A stretch of 64,000 nt of DNA from Aliiroseovarius sp. S1339 (GTDB lineage Bacteria > Pseudomonadota > Alphaproteobacteria > Rhodobacterales > Rhodobacteraceae): the NCBI RefSeq assembly GCF_023195695.1, contig NZ_JALPQG010000010.1:79536-143535 (forward strand). The letters run 5' to 3'. The position numbers and the translations under genes were made by a program. Shown here piece by piece: positions 25,970 through 33,798 of this stretch. Positions within the stretch are counted from its first letter, which is position 1, and the number at the start of each line of letters is the position of its first letter. Below the pieces are notes generated by a model. The model was given only the letters and a program-made list of their open reading frames with translations. It was not told the DNA's origin and did not search any database.

Positions 25970-26551
25970 TTATTCAAAAAGCTTTCGTTGCGGCACAATG
26001 ACGACATCACCCCTTTGAAGGCGGATGTTGCCGGCATTGGTGTTGTAGTTATAGCTAAAGATCTGGCTGCCACGGCGTACCTGAATACGCTTGGGCGCAG
26101 CAAAACGGGACAATCCGCCGCCCTGGGCGATGGCCTGCAAAACCGTCATGTTACGGCGGCCATCCAGCTTGCCAGGATTGTTGACTTCGCCAGTGACGAA
26201 GATGTCATACGTGGAGACTGTGGCGACTCCGACTGGACGCTCCGCGACCTGACCCACAGATACATATACATTAGGCGTCGTTGCAAAGTTCGATGCCATG
26301 CTGCTGGCAAGTGCTGCTGCGACTTGGCTGGTCGTGCGGCCTGCGGCGCGCACACCATCAGCAAAGGGAAAGCTGATCGAGCCATCGGGAAGCACCAGAA
26401 CAGTGCGGTTCAGGTTCGCGTCCTCAACCACTTCGACATTCAGCGAGTCGCCAGTGCGGATCTTGTACCCATTTTGCGCCATTGCATCGGTTGTCGAAAG
26501 AACACCGAAAGCGAATACTGCGGTGAGAAGCGTAAAAAAATGTTTGAACAT
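25970..26551 (-). CDS. Polysaccharide export protein, Wza/OPX-like (short form)
   Basis: 193 residues. A Sec signal (HFFTLLTAVFAFGVLSTTDAMA) precedes a polysaccharide-export domain (YKIRTGDSLNVEVVEDANLN) and one SLBB domain (YDIFVTGEVNNPGKLDGRRNMTVLQAIAQGGG split across 120-160). There is no lipobox Cys and no C-terminal amphipathic helix, so it cannot form the whole Wza-type channel alone; the neighbouring barrel may supply the outer-membrane part. It is the first gene of the barrel operon, and repeat sequences lie in its upstream region. Confidence 0.87.
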   Translation of the reverse strand: MFKHFFTLLTAVFAFGVLSTTDAMAQNGYKIRTGDSLNVEVVEDANLNRTVLVLPDGSISFPFADGVRAAGRTTSQVAAALASSMASNFATTPNVYVSVGQVAERPVGVATVSTYDIFVTGEVNNPGKLDGRRNMTVLQAIAQGGGLSRFAAPKRIQVRRGSQIFSYNYNTNAGNIRLQRGDVVIVPQRKLFE

Positions 26552-26627
26552 GGAGAATCCCCTAGCTGCTAATAGCTTACCTTAGGATAGCTTGGCGCGA
26601 CTTATTATTACACGAAAAAAAATGCTG

Positions 26628-26693
26628 AAATCTGCGTTGCAGCAGATTTGTCGCGGTTTAATGCAGATTTCGCCCATGAATTTCTGCTGATTT
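26628..26693. promoter_or_regulatory. Cluster of GCAGATTT repeats upstream of the Wza-like gene
   Basis: A perfect eight-base dyad AAATCTGC-GTTGCA-GCAGATTT (26628-26649) is followed by another GCAGATTT at 26663-26670, 21 bases after the previous direct copy (about two helical turns), and a near match GCTGATTT at 26686-26693. On the minus strand these lie about 75-140 bases upstream of the Wza-like start, just above a TAATAAT-like -10 candidate (near 26603-26612). This is the arrangement of a cooperative operator. Confidence 0.5.
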
Positions 26694-26774
26694 GAGTCAA
26701 AAAAGCAGGATTCGTGCGATTCGCGCGGTCTTATCGCCGCCGGGTGATTCCCTGAAAGTTGCCCAAAAAGAATC

Positions 26775-26799
26775 AAAAAAGCCCGCGCAGTGGCGGGCT
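26775..26799 (-). terminator. Terminator after the sugar transferase gene
   Basis: On the minus strand AGCCCGC and GCGGGCT pair across a short CACTGC-type loop and are followed by six T. It lies about 60 bases past the stop of the sugar transferase. Confidence 0.82.
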
Positions 26800-26860
26800 A
26801 GATTGAGGTTTTGGGTTTGCAAACCGCCCCCGACGTATCAGCCGGAGGCTTGTCAGGTTT

Positions 26861-27550
26861 TTAGTGCCCCGTGCAGCGCAGGACGACACCGAAGGTCTTG
26901 CCAAGAATACCCAAATCCGTCTTCAACGACAGGTCGTGGTAATACTTGTTGTCGAAAGTCGCACGCTGGGCGAAGGTCGATTCGTTGCGGTCCGACACCT
27001 GCCAAGGTCCAGTGATACCGGGGCGCATGGCATAATATGCAGTGCCTGGATACAGCGACTTCTGATCTTCCATCATCGGACGCGGTCCAACAATCGACAT
27101 ATCGCCCATCAGCACGTTCCACAGCTGCGGAAGTTCATCCATCGATGATTTACGCAGGAATTTCCCGATCTTGGTGATCCGCGGATCGTCCTTCAGCTTC
27201 TGTGTGCTGTCCCATTCGGCGCGGGCCTCGGGATTTGCTTCCAGATGCGCTTCCAGACGCTGATCGGCATCAACCACCATCGTCCGCATTTTCATCATAT
27301 TATAAAGCCGGCCGTCCTTGCCGATGCGGCGCTGACGATAGAACGGCAAGCCGCCATCCAACGCTGTCAGCAGCAGCATGATTCCGATCATCGGAATAGC
27401 GATCGGCGCGGCGGCGATGACAAAGGCAATGTCAAACATACGCTTGAAGCGATCACGATAGGGACGTTTTGATGTGTTGGCAGCAGAGAAATTCTGTCGT
27501 TTGACCAGCTCGGCGCCGACATCAGAAAAGTTCTTAAAATGCGTCGTCAT
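26861..27550 (-). CDS. Exopolysaccharide phosphoglycosyl transferase (bacterial sugar transferase)
   Basis: 229 residues. One hydrophobic re-entrant or transmembrane segment (about 38-63) follows KRMFDIAFV. The catalytic domain has FYRQRRIGKDGRLYNMMKMRTM, RKSSMDELPQLWNVLMGDMSIVGPRP and the C-terminal RPGITGPWQVS motif. Such enzymes transfer a sugar-1-phosphate from UDP-sugar to undecaprenyl phosphate in the inner membrane and start repeat-unit assembly, like ExoY or WbaP C-terminal domains. It is divergent from the ATPase gene across a 521-base A/T-rich region. Confidence 0.92.
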   Translation of the reverse strand: MTTHFKNFSDVGAELVKRQNFSAANTSKRPYRDRFKRMFDIAFVIAAAPIAIPMIGIMLLLTALDGGLPFYRQRRIGKDGRLYNMMKMRTMVVDADQRLEAHLEANPEARAEWDSTQKLKDDPRITKIGKFLRKSSMDELPQLWNVLMGDMSIVGPRPMMEDQKSLYPGTAYYAMRPGITGPWQVSDRNESTFAQRATFDNKYYHDLSLKTDLGILGKTFGVVLRCTGH

Positions 27551-28071
27551 TTCCTTATACCCTCAAATAATGCGGCAGCCTGACATGGGAATCCCACGAG
27601 ATGAAATGATCTCTATGTCGTGCAGGTGCAGCAGCTTGCAAACCAGTCGTTCAGTTCAAATTAACCTTCGACTCTCCTTACCCCGATTAAGACTTTAACA
27701 CAATTTTACCCTATTTGTAGCACATTTCCGCCCATCATGCGGTTTCGATTGCTAAGTATATGAAAATGCGCAATTTACAAGTATTTATGCAAAATTAATA
27801 CCACACTAACTGTTTCGATTGGCCGCCTAATTATGGGCACTTTTCAATTTTATTGATTTTTAATTTATGACATTTGCTAAATCCGCATCGACCCGTTTGG
27901 GATTTGATTCGCATTGAGGGGTAAGACGGTCCGACCTGAGCCAACCTTGGCGCTCGACATCCAATTTGTAGAGCGGCGTTTATTATGCGACAAGCGGGCT
28001 GGTATTGACATTTTTTAGCCATAACTTCGTTTTATCTTTAAGAGCATTGAACCGGGGCGTTAGATAGGAAC
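27551..28071. other. A/T-rich divergent regulatory region of the exopolysaccharide locus
   Basis: No gene is supported in these 521 bases. The stretch is clearly richer in A and T than its surroundings. It holds a ten-base direct repeat GTTTCGATTG (27742-27751 and 27812-27821) spaced by 70 bases. It must contain the promoters of the sugar transferase (minus) and of the ATPase operon (plus). Confidence 0.55.
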
Positions 28072-29007
28072 ATGGATTCCAGCGAACTTTATACTGGGCA
28101 TTTCGGATTGAACGAACGGCCCTTTACACTGGTGCCGGACCCGAGCTTTCTGTTTTGGTCTACGCAGCACAAGCGTGCCTATGCGGTATTGGAGTTTGGT
28201 GTGTTGTCGCGTGCCCCCATCACCCTGATCACAGGCGAGATCGGGTCGGGCAAGACGACGCTGGTGCAAAAACTCCTTAGCCAGATGGACGAAACAGTGC
28301 GTGTCGGGCTTCTGTCAAATGTGCAGGGCGACCGTGGCGAGCTGTTGCAATGGGTGATGAACGCGCTGTCCATTCCCTTCGATCCCGGGGAAAGCTATGT
28401 CACGTTGTTCCAGCGCTTTCAGGAAAGCATTATCAGCGAATACGCCGAAGGGCGCCGCGTCGTTCTGATAATTGACGAGGCACAAAATCTTTCCACCGAA
28501 GGGTTGGAAGAGATGCGGATGCTGACCAATATCAACGCCAACAAAGACGAGTTGATACAGTTGATCCTTGTCGGGCAGCCTGAACTCAAAACCATCGTGC
28601 TTAGCCCCGGTATGCGTCAGTTGGCGCAACGGGTTGCTGCCAGCTTTCATTTGGAAGCTATGGACGAGCCCACGGTCCGTGCCTATATCAAGCATCGCAT
28701 GAAGGTGGCGGGTGGAACCGGCAGCGAAATCACACCAACGGCCTGTGGCGAGATTTTCAAAGCCACCAAAGGCATCCCGCGGCTGGTCAATCAACTATGT
28801 GAATTATGCCTTCTTTATGCCTGGAGCAGCAACAATGCGTGCGTCTCTGTCAAGGCCGTTCGCGATGTATTGGACGACGGTGTCTTTTTCGCGAGCAACC
28901 TGCCAACGGATGTTGAGGCGGATGACAAACCTGAAAAAGATATTTCGAAACCACTATTTTTACGTCAAGGCCGTCGGGTTGACATTCCCGACAAGAAAAC
29001 CGGATAG
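28072..29007 (+). CDS. ExeA/GspA-like AAA ATPase of the exopolysaccharide locus
   Basis: 311 residues. It opens with YTGHFGLNERPFTLVPDPSFLFWS, the usual N-terminus of ExeA-like ATPases found in polysaccharide (XrtA-type) loci. Walker A is GEIGSGKTT near 56-64, Walker B VVLIIDEAQNLS, and the sensor region is GQPELKTIV. These proteins have no known enzymatic role in polymer synthesis but co-occur with Wzc-like genes. No transmembrane segment is evident. It lies 96 bases before the chain-length gene. Confidence 0.85.
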   Translation: MDSSELYTGHFGLNERPFTLVPDPSFLFWSTQHKRAYAVLEFGVLSRAPITLITGEIGSGKTTLVQKLLSQMDETVRVGLLSNVQGDRGELLQWVMNALSIPFDPGESYVTLFQRFQESIISEYAEGRRVVLIIDEAQNLSTEGLEEMRMLTNINANKDELIQLILVGQPELKTIVLSPGMRQLAQRVAASFHLEAMDEPTVRAYIKHRMKVAGGTGSEITPTACGEIFKATKGIPRLVNQLCELCLLYAWSSNNACVSVKAVRDVLDDGVFFASNLPTDVEADDKPEKDISKPLFLRQGRRVDIPDKKTG

Positions 29008-29103
29008 CTACGGCTTGATATGACATTATGATACGATCCCCGGCCAGATGATCGATGCGTATATCGCGGACTTGCCGGTCTTGGGGAAAGGAACACAGCG
29101 CCA

Positions 29104-30645
29104 ATGGCTTCAACGAACCTAAGATATTACCGATCTATTTTCATGCGGCGGCTGCCCTATTTTCTGCTTGTCGCGACAGTTATCGGGGCGGCATCGATCA
29201 TCATGGCGATGACTTTGCCGCCGTCCTTTGTGTCGCGCATGACGTTGATTGTGGAAAGCCCGCAGATCCCCGATGAGCTGGCGGCCTCGACCGCGCGCAC
29301 GCCCGCACAGGAACAGTTGCAGGTCGTCGAACAACGGCTGATGACGCGCGCCAATCTGCTGGAAATTGCCAACAAGCTTCAGGTTCTGGAAAAGCAAAAC
29401 GAGATGACGCCAGACCAGATTGCGAAGTCGATGCGGGCGCGCACGGTTATCCGAAGCACCGCAGGGCGCGATCAGGCGGCGTTGATGACGATCAGCTTTG
29501 AGGCGCCGAGTGGCCAGAAGTCGGCGGGCGTGCTGAACGAATACCTAACCTTGATCCAGAAAGAGGACGTGCAGTCACGCACCGGACGCGCCACCCAGAC
29601 GCTTGAGTTTTTCGAACAGGAAGTGTCGCGTTTGAACCAGGAATTGGCCGAACGCAGTGCGCGCATTCTGGCTTATAAGACCGAACATGGTGACGCGCTG
29701 CCGGAAAGTTTGGATTACCGGCTGGGCCAGCAATCTCTGCTGCAAGAACGCTTGGCGCAGCTGGAACGGGAATCCATCAGCTTGCAGGAACAACGCAGAC
29801 GGCTGGTGCGTATCTTTGAAACCACTGGCCAGGTGGGCGGGCTGGCAGGCCCCGCCCTGTCCCCAGAACAGCAACAGCTGGAAGAAATGCGCGCCGCGTT
29901 GAACAATGCGCTGGCTGTTTATTCGGAAACAAACCCGCGTGTGAAGATACTGCGCGCGCGTATCGAGGCGCTTGAAAAAACACTTCAGTCGATGCCGCCG
30001 GAAGAAAACGATCAGCCGTTGACCGGAAACTCGCTTCTGGATGTCCAACTGGCCGAAATCACGGCGCGTGAGAATTCGCTGAACGAGCAGAAGAGAAGTA
30101 CACAGAAACAGTTGGAAAAGCTGGCCGATACGATTGAAAGAACACCGTCCAACTCGATCCGGCTGGACGAGTTGCAGTTGGAATACGCAAACGTTCAGTT
30201 GCAGTATAATACCGCCGTTGAACGCCTGTCGCGCGCCAGCACCGGTGAACGGATCGAGGTAATGTCGCGCGGTCAGCGGATATCGGTCATTGAACCACCA
30301 GCGGTGCCGAACCAACCCAGCAAGCCCAACCGGGCACTGATCGCTGGGGGTGGCAGCGTGTTCGGGATCATGGCGGGGATCGGTCTGATCGTGCTGCTGG
30401 AGTTCATGAACCGCTCGATCCGGCGGCCCGAGGATTTGGTGGCCAAGCTGGGCATAACGCCGCTGGCGACGATACCCTTTATCGCGACGGCGGGCGAAAA
30501 CTCGCATCGGCAAAAGTTTCGGATACTGGGTATGGTGATCATTTTGCTGGGTGTGCCGCTTGCGGTCTATGCCGTGCACATGTTCTATCAGCCACTTGAT
30601 TTATTGGCCGAACGGATCATGGATAAGATTGGCGTGCGCTGGTGA
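29104..30645 (+). CDS. Chain-length determinant protein, Wzz/GNVR type
   Basis: 513 residues. Two transmembrane segments flank the periplasmic part: near 18-38 and near 410-435, with a third hydrophobic stretch at about 475-500. Long coiled coils run from about 155 to 385, interrupted by a GNVR-like region near 370-400 (PPAVPNQPSKPNRA, the Pro-rich motif before the second membrane segment). It has no kinase domain: the kinase is encoded separately just downstream, as in Gram-positive CpsC/CpsD pairs. It would set polymer length and couple to the export channel. Confidence 0.88.
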   Translation: MASTNLRYYRSIFMRRLPYFLLVATVIGAASIIMAMTLPPSFVSRMTLIVESPQIPDELAASTARTPAQEQLQVVEQRLMTRANLLEIANKLQVLEKQNEMTPDQIAKSMRARTVIRSTAGRDQAALMTISFEAPSGQKSAGVLNEYLTLIQKEDVQSRTGRATQTLEFFEQEVSRLNQELAERSARILAYKTEHGDALPESLDYRLGQQSLLQERLAQLERESISLQEQRRRLVRIFETTGQVGGLAGPALSPEQQQLEEMRAALNNALAVYSETNPRVKILRARIEALEKTLQSMPPEENDQPLTGNSLLDVQLAEITARENSLNEQKRSTQKQLEKLADTIERTPSNSIRLDELQLEYANVQLQYNTAVERLSRASTGERIEVMSRGQRISVIEPPAVPNQPSKPNRALIAGGGSVFGIMAGIGLIVLLEFMNRSIRRPEDLVAKLGITPLATIPFIATAGENSHRQKFRILGMVIILLGVPLAVYAVHMFYQPLDLLAERIMDKIGVRW

Positions 30646-30685
30646 TCGCGGGCAAACAGAACTTTTCAGAAAGGATCTGATCGCA

Positions 30686-31504
30686 ATGGAAAAGCTTCAG
30701 GCCGCCATCGAAAAGGCGCGCAAGCAGCGCGCGGGGCAGGGGTCACCGCGCCAGATGTCAGGCCGTCGGTCCGGATCGCCCGTGGCGATGTCCGAGGAAT
30801 GGGCGGCGCTGGCACCGTTCGAGGTGTCGGCGCGGCACGCGCAACAGAACCGGTTGGTGTCGCTTGATGGCGGGATCGAGGCCGGGCCGTTTGACATGCT
30901 GCGCACCCGGATATTGCAGCAGGCGTCCAACAACGATTGGAAGCGCATCGCGCTGGTGTCACCTCACAGCGCCTGCGGAAAGACCACGACCGCCGCCAAT
31001 CTGATTTTTAGCTTTGGCCGACAGGCAGATTTGCGCACGATGGTGCTGGATCTGGACCTGCGCCGGCAGGGGTTGGCAAAGGTTCTGGGCCTGAACCGCG
31101 AAGGCCATATGGGCGATGTGCTGCAAGGCACCACATCCTTTGCCGAGCATGGGCGTCGGTGGGGCGATAACGTCGCGGTCGGGCTGAACAGCGGCACAAT
31201 CGAAAATGCCTCGGAGATCCTGCAAAGCACCAAAACCAAGCAGACGTTGGATGACATCCAAGCGCAATATGCGCCAGACATCATGTTGTTGGATATGCCG
31301 CCTCTGATTGGAACGGACGACAATTTCGGGTTCCTGCAAAACGTTGATTGCGCCATTTTATTGGCCGAGGCTGAACGCACCACCGTCGAACAGGTCGATA
31401 TCGCCGAACGCCAATTGTCCGAATTAACAACTGTGATGGGTGTCGTTCTGAACAAAAGTCATTTTTCGGATGGGGCTTATGGATACGGTTATGGCTACGC
31501 CTAA
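30686..31504 (+). CDS. CpsD/BY-kinase-like tyrosine kinase
   Basis: 272 residues from ATG at 30686, with AAGGATC upstream; the longer frame overlaps the preceding gene out of phase. The P-loop reads SPHSACGKTTTAAN, the Walker A' motif is TMVLDLDLRRQG, and the later aspartate motif is IMLLDMPPL. The C-terminus ends in an alternating Gly-Tyr run (AYGYGYGYA), the typical autophosphorylation cluster. The kinase would be activated by the Wzc-like membrane protein encoded just before. It overlaps the next gene by 35 bases. Confidence 0.87.
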   Translation: MEKLQAAIEKARKQRAGQGSPRQMSGRRSGSPVAMSEEWAALAPFEVSARHAQQNRLVSLDGGIEAGPFDMLRTRILQQASNNDWKRIALVSPHSACGKTTTAANLIFSFGRQADLRTMVLDLDLRRQGLAKVLGLNREGHMGDVLQGTTSFAEHGRRWGDNVAVGLNSGTIENASEILQSTKTKQTLDDIQAQYAPDIMLLDMPPLIGTDDNFGFLQNVDCAILLAEAERTTVEQVDIAERQLSELTTVMGVVLNKSHFSDGAYGYGYGYA

Positions 31505-32375
31505 ACCTAAACCTCAGCCTAAGGCGGCCATCATCATCCCGCATTATAATGACCCGGACCGACTGACCCGGTGTCTTGAAGCCCTGTCGCGCAATGATCT
31601 GACCGGGGTCGAGGTCTTGGTGGTGGACAACAACTCGCCCCAACCGCCGACCGACGTTCAGGCTCGCTTCGCCGATACCCGCTTTGTTGTCGAAACCGAA
31701 AAAGGTGCCGCTGCGGCCCGAAATCGTGGCGTGGCCGAGACAATTGCGCCGCTTCTGTTCTTCATTGATGCCGATTGTGTGGCCGCCGATGACTGGGTGA
31801 CCAAAGCGCATGAGGTCGCGCCGACGGCTGACCTGATCGGGGGTCGGGTTGATGTGTTTGACGAAACCCCGCCGCCGCGCAGCGGGGCCGAGGCGTTCGA
31901 GGCCGTCTTTGCCTTTAATTTCCAGAATTATATTGAAGTTCAAGGCTTTACGGGGTCCGGCAATCTGGTCACGACGCGCAAAGTGTTTGAGGATGTCGGC
32001 GGCTTTCGGGGTGGCGTGTCCGAAGATCTGGACTGGAGCACGCGGGCCGTTTCCAAGGGCTATCGTCTGATATACCGCGATGATCTGGTGGTCAGCCACC
32101 CGTCGCGATCTGACTGGGCAGCACTGCGCCACAAGTGGCTGCGTCTGACGCAAGAACTGTTTGGCGTTAACGGAAACACCCCGCGCGACCGTGCCAAATG
32201 GGCTTTGCGTGCGCTGGCGATGCCGATCAGCGCTGTGGTGCATTTGCCCAAGGTTCTGGGCAGCGACAAGCTGGACGGGTGGGGCGAAAAACTGCGGGCC
32301 GCGGGCACGTTGTTCCGGCTGCGCTTTCAACGGATGATCTGGATGCTGCGGCAGGCGATGGGGCAGTCGATCTAG
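31470..32375 (+). CDS. Family 2 glycosyltransferase
   Basis: 301 residues; ATG codons at 31470, 31479 and 31491 are possible starts. The core begins at AAIIIPHYNDPDRL, with the nucleotide-sugar aspartates in VEVLVVDNN and the DXD-like FFIDADC near 85-95. A SEDLDWSTR motif gives the likely catalytic base region. It would add one sugar to the lipid-linked repeat unit. It lacks transmembrane segments at the N-terminus; a hydrophobic stretch near 245-260 may associate with the membrane. It overlaps the rhomboid stop by four bases in convergent orientation. Confidence 0.87.
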   Translation: MGLMDTVMATPKPKPQPKAAIIIPHYNDPDRLTRCLEALSRNDLTGVEVLVVDNNSPQPPTDVQARFADTRFVVETEKGAAAARNRGVAETIAPLLFFIDADCVAADDWVTKAHEVAPTADLIGGRVDVFDETPPPRSGAEAFEAVFAFNFQNYIEVQGFTGSGNLVTTRKVFEDVGGFRGGVSEDLDWSTRAVSKGYRLIYRDDLVVSHPSRSDWAALRHKWLRLTQELFGVNGNTPRDRAKWALRALAMPISAVVHLPKVLGSDKLDGWGEKLRAAGTLFRLRFQRMIWMLRQAMGQSI

Positions 32376-33016
32376 CGCTGGCGGCGTTGCGCCCAGCCAA
32401 GCCCGGCGGTGGCGGTCCAGCCTGCGATAAAGCCGCCCAGATGGGTTTCCCAAGCCAGAAGACCGTCTAGAACAACCCACAAAACCAGGTTCAGCATCAT
32501 CAGGGACAGGACTGTTTTCAGCACTGGCCACTGGTCCAGCCCCAGTCGCCTCCGGTCTGCCCATCGCCAATAGATCACAGCACCCACCAGCCCGAACAGC
32601 GCGCCGGACGCGCCCACCATGGGCTGCGGCGACAAGGTCAGCGCCCCGAACCCCACACCGCCCCCGATGGCGGATAGCAGATAGATCAGCACAAACCCCG
32701 CCAACCCCGAGCGCGCAATCACCATTCGCCCAATCAGCCACAGGGTCAGCATGTTGCCCAGCAAATGCGCCAACCCGCCATGCAAGAACGCATAGGTGAC
32801 GAACATCGTCCAAGGCTGCGCCGGATAATTTGGCCGCCAGTTGTGTAAAAGCCCCGCCCAGAATGCGCCGTTTTGATAGGTCAGCGAACGCCACTGTTTG
32901 GTGCCGACAAAGCCCAGATCGGCGGCGAACAAGACGCCTTCAATCACCAGATTCAAGGCGATGAGGCCAAAAAGCACCCTTTGAGCGGACAGGTTAAGAT
33001 GCGGATGCGCGATCAT
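32372..33016 (-). CDS. Rhomboid family intramembrane serine protease
   Basis: 214 residues from ATG at 33016 (an upstream ATG at 33052 adds 12 residues). Six hydrophobic segments are visible. The catalytic Ser lies in GASGALFG and the His in ETHLGGFIAG, with the supporting HLLGN motif in the second loop region. The enzyme cleaves substrate proteins within the membrane. Substrates are unknown. It is convergent with the glycosyltransferase and divergent from nosC, so it is a separate transcription unit. Confidence 0.88.
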   Translation of the reverse strand: MIAHPHLNLSAQRVLFGLIALNLVIEGVLFAADLGFVGTKQWRSLTYQNGAFWAGLLHNWRPNYPAQPWTMFVTYAFLHGGLAHLLGNMLTLWLIGRMVIARSGLAGFVLIYLLSAIGGGVGFGALTLSPQPMVGASGALFGLVGAVIYWRWADRRRLGLDQWPVLKTVLSLMMLNLVLWVVLDGLLAWETHLGGFIAGWTATAGLGWAQRRQR

Positions 33017-33203
33017 GTTGCATGATTTGCCTGCTTGGCGACTGATGCACAAGGATCAATTGAGGCGATGGCATGGGCGATATTATCTATGGATCAGTTG
33101 CGCCTTTATTGCTGAAAACATCAATAAAGGCGCGCTTTGTCTGTCGGGCGTTTGTCCTGATTTTGCACTTGAAAACAATAGTCTAAGATGCTTCATTCAC
33201 CCT

Positions 33204-33239
33204 GCTGGTTCAACCATTTGGCGTATTGGTTGAACCAGC
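33204..33239. repeat. 13-base perfect inverted repeat upstream of the nos operon
   Basis: GCTGGTTCAACCA (33204-33216) and its exact complement (33227-33239) are separated by ten bases. There is no T tract on either side and neither flanking gene ends here, so an operator or RNA hairpin is more likely than a terminator. Confidence 0.75.
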
Positions 33240-33255
33240 TTCGGTGTCAAATGGC

Positions 33256-33269
33256 ATGACTTAGATCAA
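33256..33269. promoter_or_regulatory. FNR/NnrR-type binding site upstream of nosC
   Basis: ATGAC-TTAG-ATCAA fits the FNR/Dnr consensus TTGAT-N4-ATCAA in the right half fully and in the left half at the TGA core. It lies about 60 bases before the nosC start. Regulation by FNR-like proteins under low oxygen or nitric oxide is known for nos genes. Binding here is inferred. Confidence 0.6.
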
Positions 33270-33327
33270 GGAAGTAGCGCGTCCTATCCCGCACAACGGG
33301 ACGTGAAACGCGAAAAGGGATTCGGCG

Positions 33328-33798
33328 ATGCGCTGCGTGGGGCAGATGTCAAAGATCATTGTGGGGTCCGTTCGTCGGGCCGCCAACAGTGGTGTTTTGG
33401 TCTGTGCGATGTTGGCGCTGGCGCTGCAACTTTTCACGTCATCCATGGGCTATGCATCAAACGGCATGTGGATCGAGATTTGTTCGGATTTCGGAACGGA
33501 ATATGTGCAGGTTGACCTGAGCGATGACCCGACAAGCGATCAAAACGGCTGCCCTGACTGTGCGAATTGCGCGTTATGCGCGGTGTCGTTGACCGGACTG
33601 CCACCTGCAAGTCCGGCGCACTTTGCGTTTGGCTCCACGGTGCTTGAAGCCACGCAATTGCAAACCCAAACGGTTGGTCCGGTGTTCAGACGCGCTTGGC
33701 CTGAAACCCGTGGCCCTCCAGCCGCGAACAAGAATAAAGCCGACCGCGCCCTTCGCGCGTTCCAAGCGTCAATCCAAGAAAATGGAGGTGCGCTGTGA
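33328..33798 (+). CDS. nosC: NosC-like Cys-rich secreted protein
   Basis: 156 residues; ATG at 33328 has AAGGGA seven bases upstream, and an ATG at 33346 is an alternative. A hydrophobic signal segment (VLVCAMLALALQLFTSSMGYA) is followed by a Cys cluster CPDCANCALC, then a low-complexity tail. It sits where nosC lies in the Paracoccus nosCRZDFYLX operon, and it has a similar CxxCxxC motif; it also resembles DUF2946 proteins. The role of NosC is not known; metal or thiol chemistry is a guess. It overlaps nosR by four bases (GTGA). Confidence 0.72.
   Translation: MRCVGQMSKIIVGSVRRAANSGVLVCAMLALALQLFTSSMGYASNGMWIEICSDFGTEYVQVDLSDDPTSDQNGCPDCANCALCAVSLTGLPPASPAHFAFGSTVLEATQLQTQTVGPVFRRAWPETRGPPAANKNKADRALRAFQASIQENGGAL

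Noticed and set aside
31281..32894. 537-codon minus-strand frame across the GT2 and rhomboid genes
   Set aside because: Covers two good genes in the wrong frame, has no recognisable motif and no start site.
33204..33239. Inverted repeat considered as a terminator
   Set aside because: There is no T tract and no gene ends nearby on either strand, so it is reported as a possible operator.
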